A DNA stretch of 36,201 bases from Flavobacteriales bacterium (GTDB taxonomy: Bacteria; Bacteroidota; Bacteroidia; Flavobacteriales_D; Parvicellaceae), in contig JALWSJ010000422.1 of assembly GCA_026993705.1 (NCBI GenBank), positions 1-36,201 on the forward strand. Direction: 5' to 3'. The notes under the pieces are model-generated. The model had not been told where the DNA came from. It saw only the letters and a program-made list of their open reading frames with translations, and made no database searches. The position numbers and the translations under genes are program-made. Position 1 is the first letter of the stretch. Each line of letters starts with the position of its first letter. Positions 33,824-36,201 of the stretch are shown piece after piece.

Positions 33824-35197
33824 ATGAAAAAATTATTACTGATAGCATTGTTATTCGGAATTGGAAATTCTTACGCTTCTATGGAGTACCAAAGCTATAG
33901 AGACACATCTAAAAACATCATCGAAGCTACCAAATTACAATTTAAAGTGGCAAACGGTATGGATATGTTCTATTCCTATAATTACAGAGGTGCTTTAAAC
34001 ACTTTTAGAGAAGTATTAGCTTTAGACGAAAAAAATGCTGGAGCCATGTTTGGAATCGCTCGTTGCCAGTATGCCCTCGGTAAATTTGATTTGGCAAAAG
34101 AATACATTGACCGTGCTATGAAAATTGATTCTACGGTTGATAGAGATGTTTATCTTATCCGCGGGCAAATTGAACACCGATTAGAACTGCTGGACGATGC
34201 GATTGCCGATTACGAAAAACACAAAGCAACACTGGACGGAAAAGAAAAATTAATTGAAGAATCTGGCGTTGACACTTATATTACTCAATGTGAATTTGCG
34301 AAAAAAGCCATGGCTAATCCTGAAGATGTTAAAATAACAAACATAGGAGGAGAAATAAATACGTCAGCTCCTGAATTTGCTCCTTGCATTTCGCAAGACG
34401 GGAGAATTTTGGTCTTCACCTCAAGACGTTCCGATACCAAAGGCGGAAACGTAGATAAGAATTTTGATTTTATGTACTATTCGGATATTTATATTTCCGA
34501 CTTGGATACCATTACAGGAAAATGGACAAAAGCAGTACCTGCTCACGGAAAAGTAAATACGGAGTTCCACGATGGAGCGTTAGGTTTTACCCCAAAAGGA
34601 AAAATGCTAATCTACCGAAACATTATGAAGGTAACCGGAAGCGGTGATATTTACGTTTCTAAAAGAAGTAAAACAGGTAAATGGGCAGAACCCAAACCTA
34701 TTTTGGAAAAAGAGGATAAAAAAATCAGCAAAAAAATTAACTCCAGCTATTTTGAGTCTTCTGCAACCATGACTGCTGATGGTAAGTTTATCTATTTCGT
34801 ATCGGAAAGACCCGGAGGATTGGGAAGAGCAGATATTTATGTAGTAGAAAAGAAAAGCGGAGCTTGGCAAGAACCAAAAAATATTGGAGCTACCATTAAC
34901 ACTAAAGGAGATGAAAAAAGCGTCTTTATTTCCTTAGACGGAAACACCATGTATTTTTCTTCCAACGGGTATAAAAATAGTTTAGGAAGTTACGACATCT
35001 ACGTTACACACAAAAAAGAAGACGGAACGTGGAGCGAACCCAAAAATATGGGCTACCCAATTAACACCACAAAAGAAGAAAAAACAATCTCGATAAGCCC
35101 CGATGGCAAAACCGCTTATGTAAGTGCTTATTACGACATCGACAGCAAAGGAAACGCAGATGTGTTTACCATTGATCTTTCTAAATTGAATAAATAG
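33824..35197 (+). CDS. Exported TPR and PD40 (WD40-like propeller) protein
   Basis: 457 residues. The signal peptide is about 1-19 (KKLLLIALLFGIGNSYAS). TPR-like helical repeats cover about 45-150 (FREVLALDEKNAGAMFGIARCQYALGKFDLAKEYIDRAMKID). A PD40-type beta-propeller covers about 170-455, with blades marked by APEFAPCISQDGRILVFTSR, DIYISDLD, SSATMTADGKFIYFVSERPGG, KSVFISLDGNTMYFSSNG and TISISPDGKTAYVSAYYD. The order TPR then PD40 is as in PorE-type proteins of the T9SS, but the C-terminal OmpA peptidoglycan-binding domain of PorE is missing, so it is not that protein. It probably binds proteins in the periplasm; the partner is unknown. It is followed by a 1-kb gene-less region. Confidence 0.82.
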   Translation: MKKLLLIALLFGIGNSYASMEYQSYRDTSKNIIEATKLQFKVANGMDMFYSYNYRGALNTFREVLALDEKNAGAMFGIARCQYALGKFDLAKEYIDRAMKIDSTVDRDVYLIRGQIEHRLELLDDAIADYEKHKATLDGKEKLIEESGVDTYITQCEFAKKAMANPEDVKITNIGGEINTSAPEFAPCISQDGRILVFTSRRSDTKGGNVDKNFDFMYYSDIYISDLDTITGKWTKAVPAHGKVNTEFHDGALGFTPKGKMLIYRNIMKVTGSGDIYVSKRSKTGKWAEPKPILEKEDKKISKKINSSYFESSATMTADGKFIYFVSERPGGLGRADIYVVEKKSGAWQEPKNIGATINTKGDEKSVFISLDGNTMYFSSNGYKNSLGSYDIYVTHKKEDGTWSEPKNMGYPINTTKEEKTISISPDGKTAYVSAYYDIDSKGNADVFTIDLSKLNK

Positions 35198-35218
35198 CTT
35201 GGTTATTTATATATTTAC

Positions 35219-36091
35219 GTTGCCCTTCATTAAGAAATAAAAAAGTTCTTTAAAATACTGACGATTAAGACTAAAACAAACGGATGGAGAAAAACTAAAC
35301 TTTTGTGCTAAATTTTGAGCGACAAGCCTTTTTAAAATTTTTGAGAAATTGAGTTTTTTAAACGATAAATCCGATGCAGTGCTTAACGAATAGAAAGAGC
35401 CTCAAACTGAATAAAGATTTGAACTGAAAGATTTTCTTTTAGAACTCTGCTAATCCGACAGTTTTTAGCAGTTTTTGAGAGAAGATTAAACCAGAGGATA
35501 AGAATTGAAAGAAACAGACTAAAACCCTAACGAAAAGAATTGACTAAGCACCGTGAGAACTGATTAAACAAACTCTTTAAATTTCTGTAAAAAATGACTG
35601 ATAATTAAATCTGATTCTTAGCTAATTGATTAAAACTGAAAATTAAATAAACGCAAAACATTCAACCAAATAAATCTAAATCATCAGGATATTTAAACAT
35701 TTCAAGTCTAGTAAAAGATATTTGATTAAACTTCTGTGAGAATTGACAAAAATAAACGGATAAGAATTTCTTAAGAAAGGAAACGATAATGAGTTAGAAA
35801 CGTTTGAAAATTAAGTTTAAAATAGGAGAGGAGTTAAAGTGATAAATCAAAAGAAAATGAGAATTAAGCACAAAAATTGAAATTGTTGATAAAAATTGAT
35901 ATTGAAAAATATGATAAGTCTTTAGATTTATGTAGCTTAGATGAGTTTTAGTGCTTTTCTAATTATTGAGGTGCTTAACCTAAGAATTGAAGAGAGCTGA
36001 ACGATAAAATTGAATAAAAATGAAGAATACGAAGGGCAACACAGCGTATAGCTCATAGCCGACTACCGTCGGCTACGAGCTATACCCACAC
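35219..36091 (+). repeat. Gene-less purine-rich unit bounded like an integron cassette (putative)
   Basis: From GTTGCCCTTC at the left to the attC-like site at the right there is no open frame of useful length on either strand. The plus strand is strongly enriched in A and G and poor in C. It is crowded with short motifs such as GATAA, GATTAA, TTGAAA and ACTGA, which put stops in all frames. The left decamer is the exact reverse complement of GAAGGGCAAC at 36031-36040, as expected for a cassette's leading core site and its own attC 5' arm. It could instead be a degenerate repeat or a structural RNA. No other feature was recognised in 35198-36201. Confidence 0.4.
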
Positions 36092-36098
36092 GTTAGGC
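36034..36098 (+). repeat. attC-like recombination site (putative)
   Basis: 65 bp: GGGCAAC, then TATAGCTCATAGCCGAC, loop TACC, GTCGGCTACGAGCTATA, then GTTAGGC. The 17-bp arms pair with a single A-C mismatch. The right core GTTAGGC fits the GTTRRRY consensus of integron attC sites. The left GGGCAAC departs from RYYYAAC except for AAC. Size and the near-perfect, slightly asymmetric stem are in the range of attC sites. Sequence after it (36099-36201) has the same A/G-rich, gene-less character as the unit before it. No integrase is present here. Confidence 0.42.
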
Positions 36099-36201
36099 GT
36101 AATCAGAGAATAAGCAAATGAAACGATAAGAAAAACAGACTTTTAAAAAAAGGATAAAAACCCCAAAATTGAAAAGAGGAGATAACCTGAAAGTTTTCTG
36201 C

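Noticed and set aside
33824-35197. Calling the TPR/PD40 gene porE
   Set aside because: The C-terminal OmpA-like peptidoglycan-binding domain expected of PorE is absent.
36034-36098. Hairpin at 36047-36084 as a simple terminator
   Set aside because: No gene lies within 800 bases upstream on the plus strand, no U-tract follows (CCCACACGTT), and the flanking GGGCAAC/GTTAGGC arms point to another role.

Overview
The window looks like chromosome from a low-GC member of the Bacteroidota, most likely order Flavobacteriales. The evidence is two large exported proteins with type IX secretion (T9SS) C-terminal sorting domains, a TonB-dependent receptor with a carboxypeptidase-like N-terminal domain, a bacterial GGGP synthase, a GYDIA-type GHMP kinase, a DnaJ with only two CxxCxGxG motifs, and several TAnnTTTG -7 promoter boxes. 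No rRNA, tRNA or CRISPR array was seen.

Layout. 1-474: right end of an ISAs1-family insertion sequence whose transposase has lost its catalytic C-terminal block. 637-3117 (minus): grpE-dnaJ-small lipoprotein-rpiB. 3219-4641 (minus): GGGP synthase and an unknown exported protein. 4902-9104 (minus): TonB receptor, recO, PfkB-type sugar kinase. 9345-12356 (minus): FG-GAP/ASPIC protein with eight C-terminal repeats and a T9SS type A signal. 12829-20409 (minus): mnmA, pyrG, PaaI-like thioesterase, giant CUB/P-domain/PKD protein with a T9SS type B signal, GHMP kinase. 21029-25628 (minus): a tight cluster of sugar-nucleotide epimerase, asnB, exported aminopeptidase P and a DUF721/DciA-like protein. 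25956-30425 (plus): SIMPL protein, TolB-like propeller/beta-barrel protein, half-size TauE/SafE. 30403-32042 (minus): patatin-like lipase and an RsuA/RluB-type pseudouridine synthase. 32753-35197 (plus): EI24/CysZ-like membrane protein and a TPR/PD40 protein. 35198-36201: about 1 kb with no gene.

The most interesting content is between the genes. Seven complete copies and one 3' remnant of a roughly 130-155 bp structured element lie in the intergenic gaps. They look like the Flavo-1 RNA motif as I remember it. Their P1 stem shows compensatory changes, and a two-base pair position covaries in a non-nested way. They have two P2-flank classes (A and B) and exchange whole hairpin modules. Several are joined, through a shared 11-bp hinge (GCGTTAGGGAT in alternating orientation), to two further non-coding modules called here M1 (about 160 bp) and M2 (about 130 bp). 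One M1 copy is interrupted by a 99-bp MITE with 20-bp terminal inverted repeats and an ACGC target duplication.

The right-hand end holds a possible integron-type cassette boundary. An attC-like 65-bp hairpin site (GGGCAAC...GTTAGGC) closes an 873-bp gene-less, purine-rich unit that opens with GTTGCCCTTC, the exact complement of the site's 5' arm. A second unit of similar composition follows. No integrase is in the window, so this is a hypothesis.
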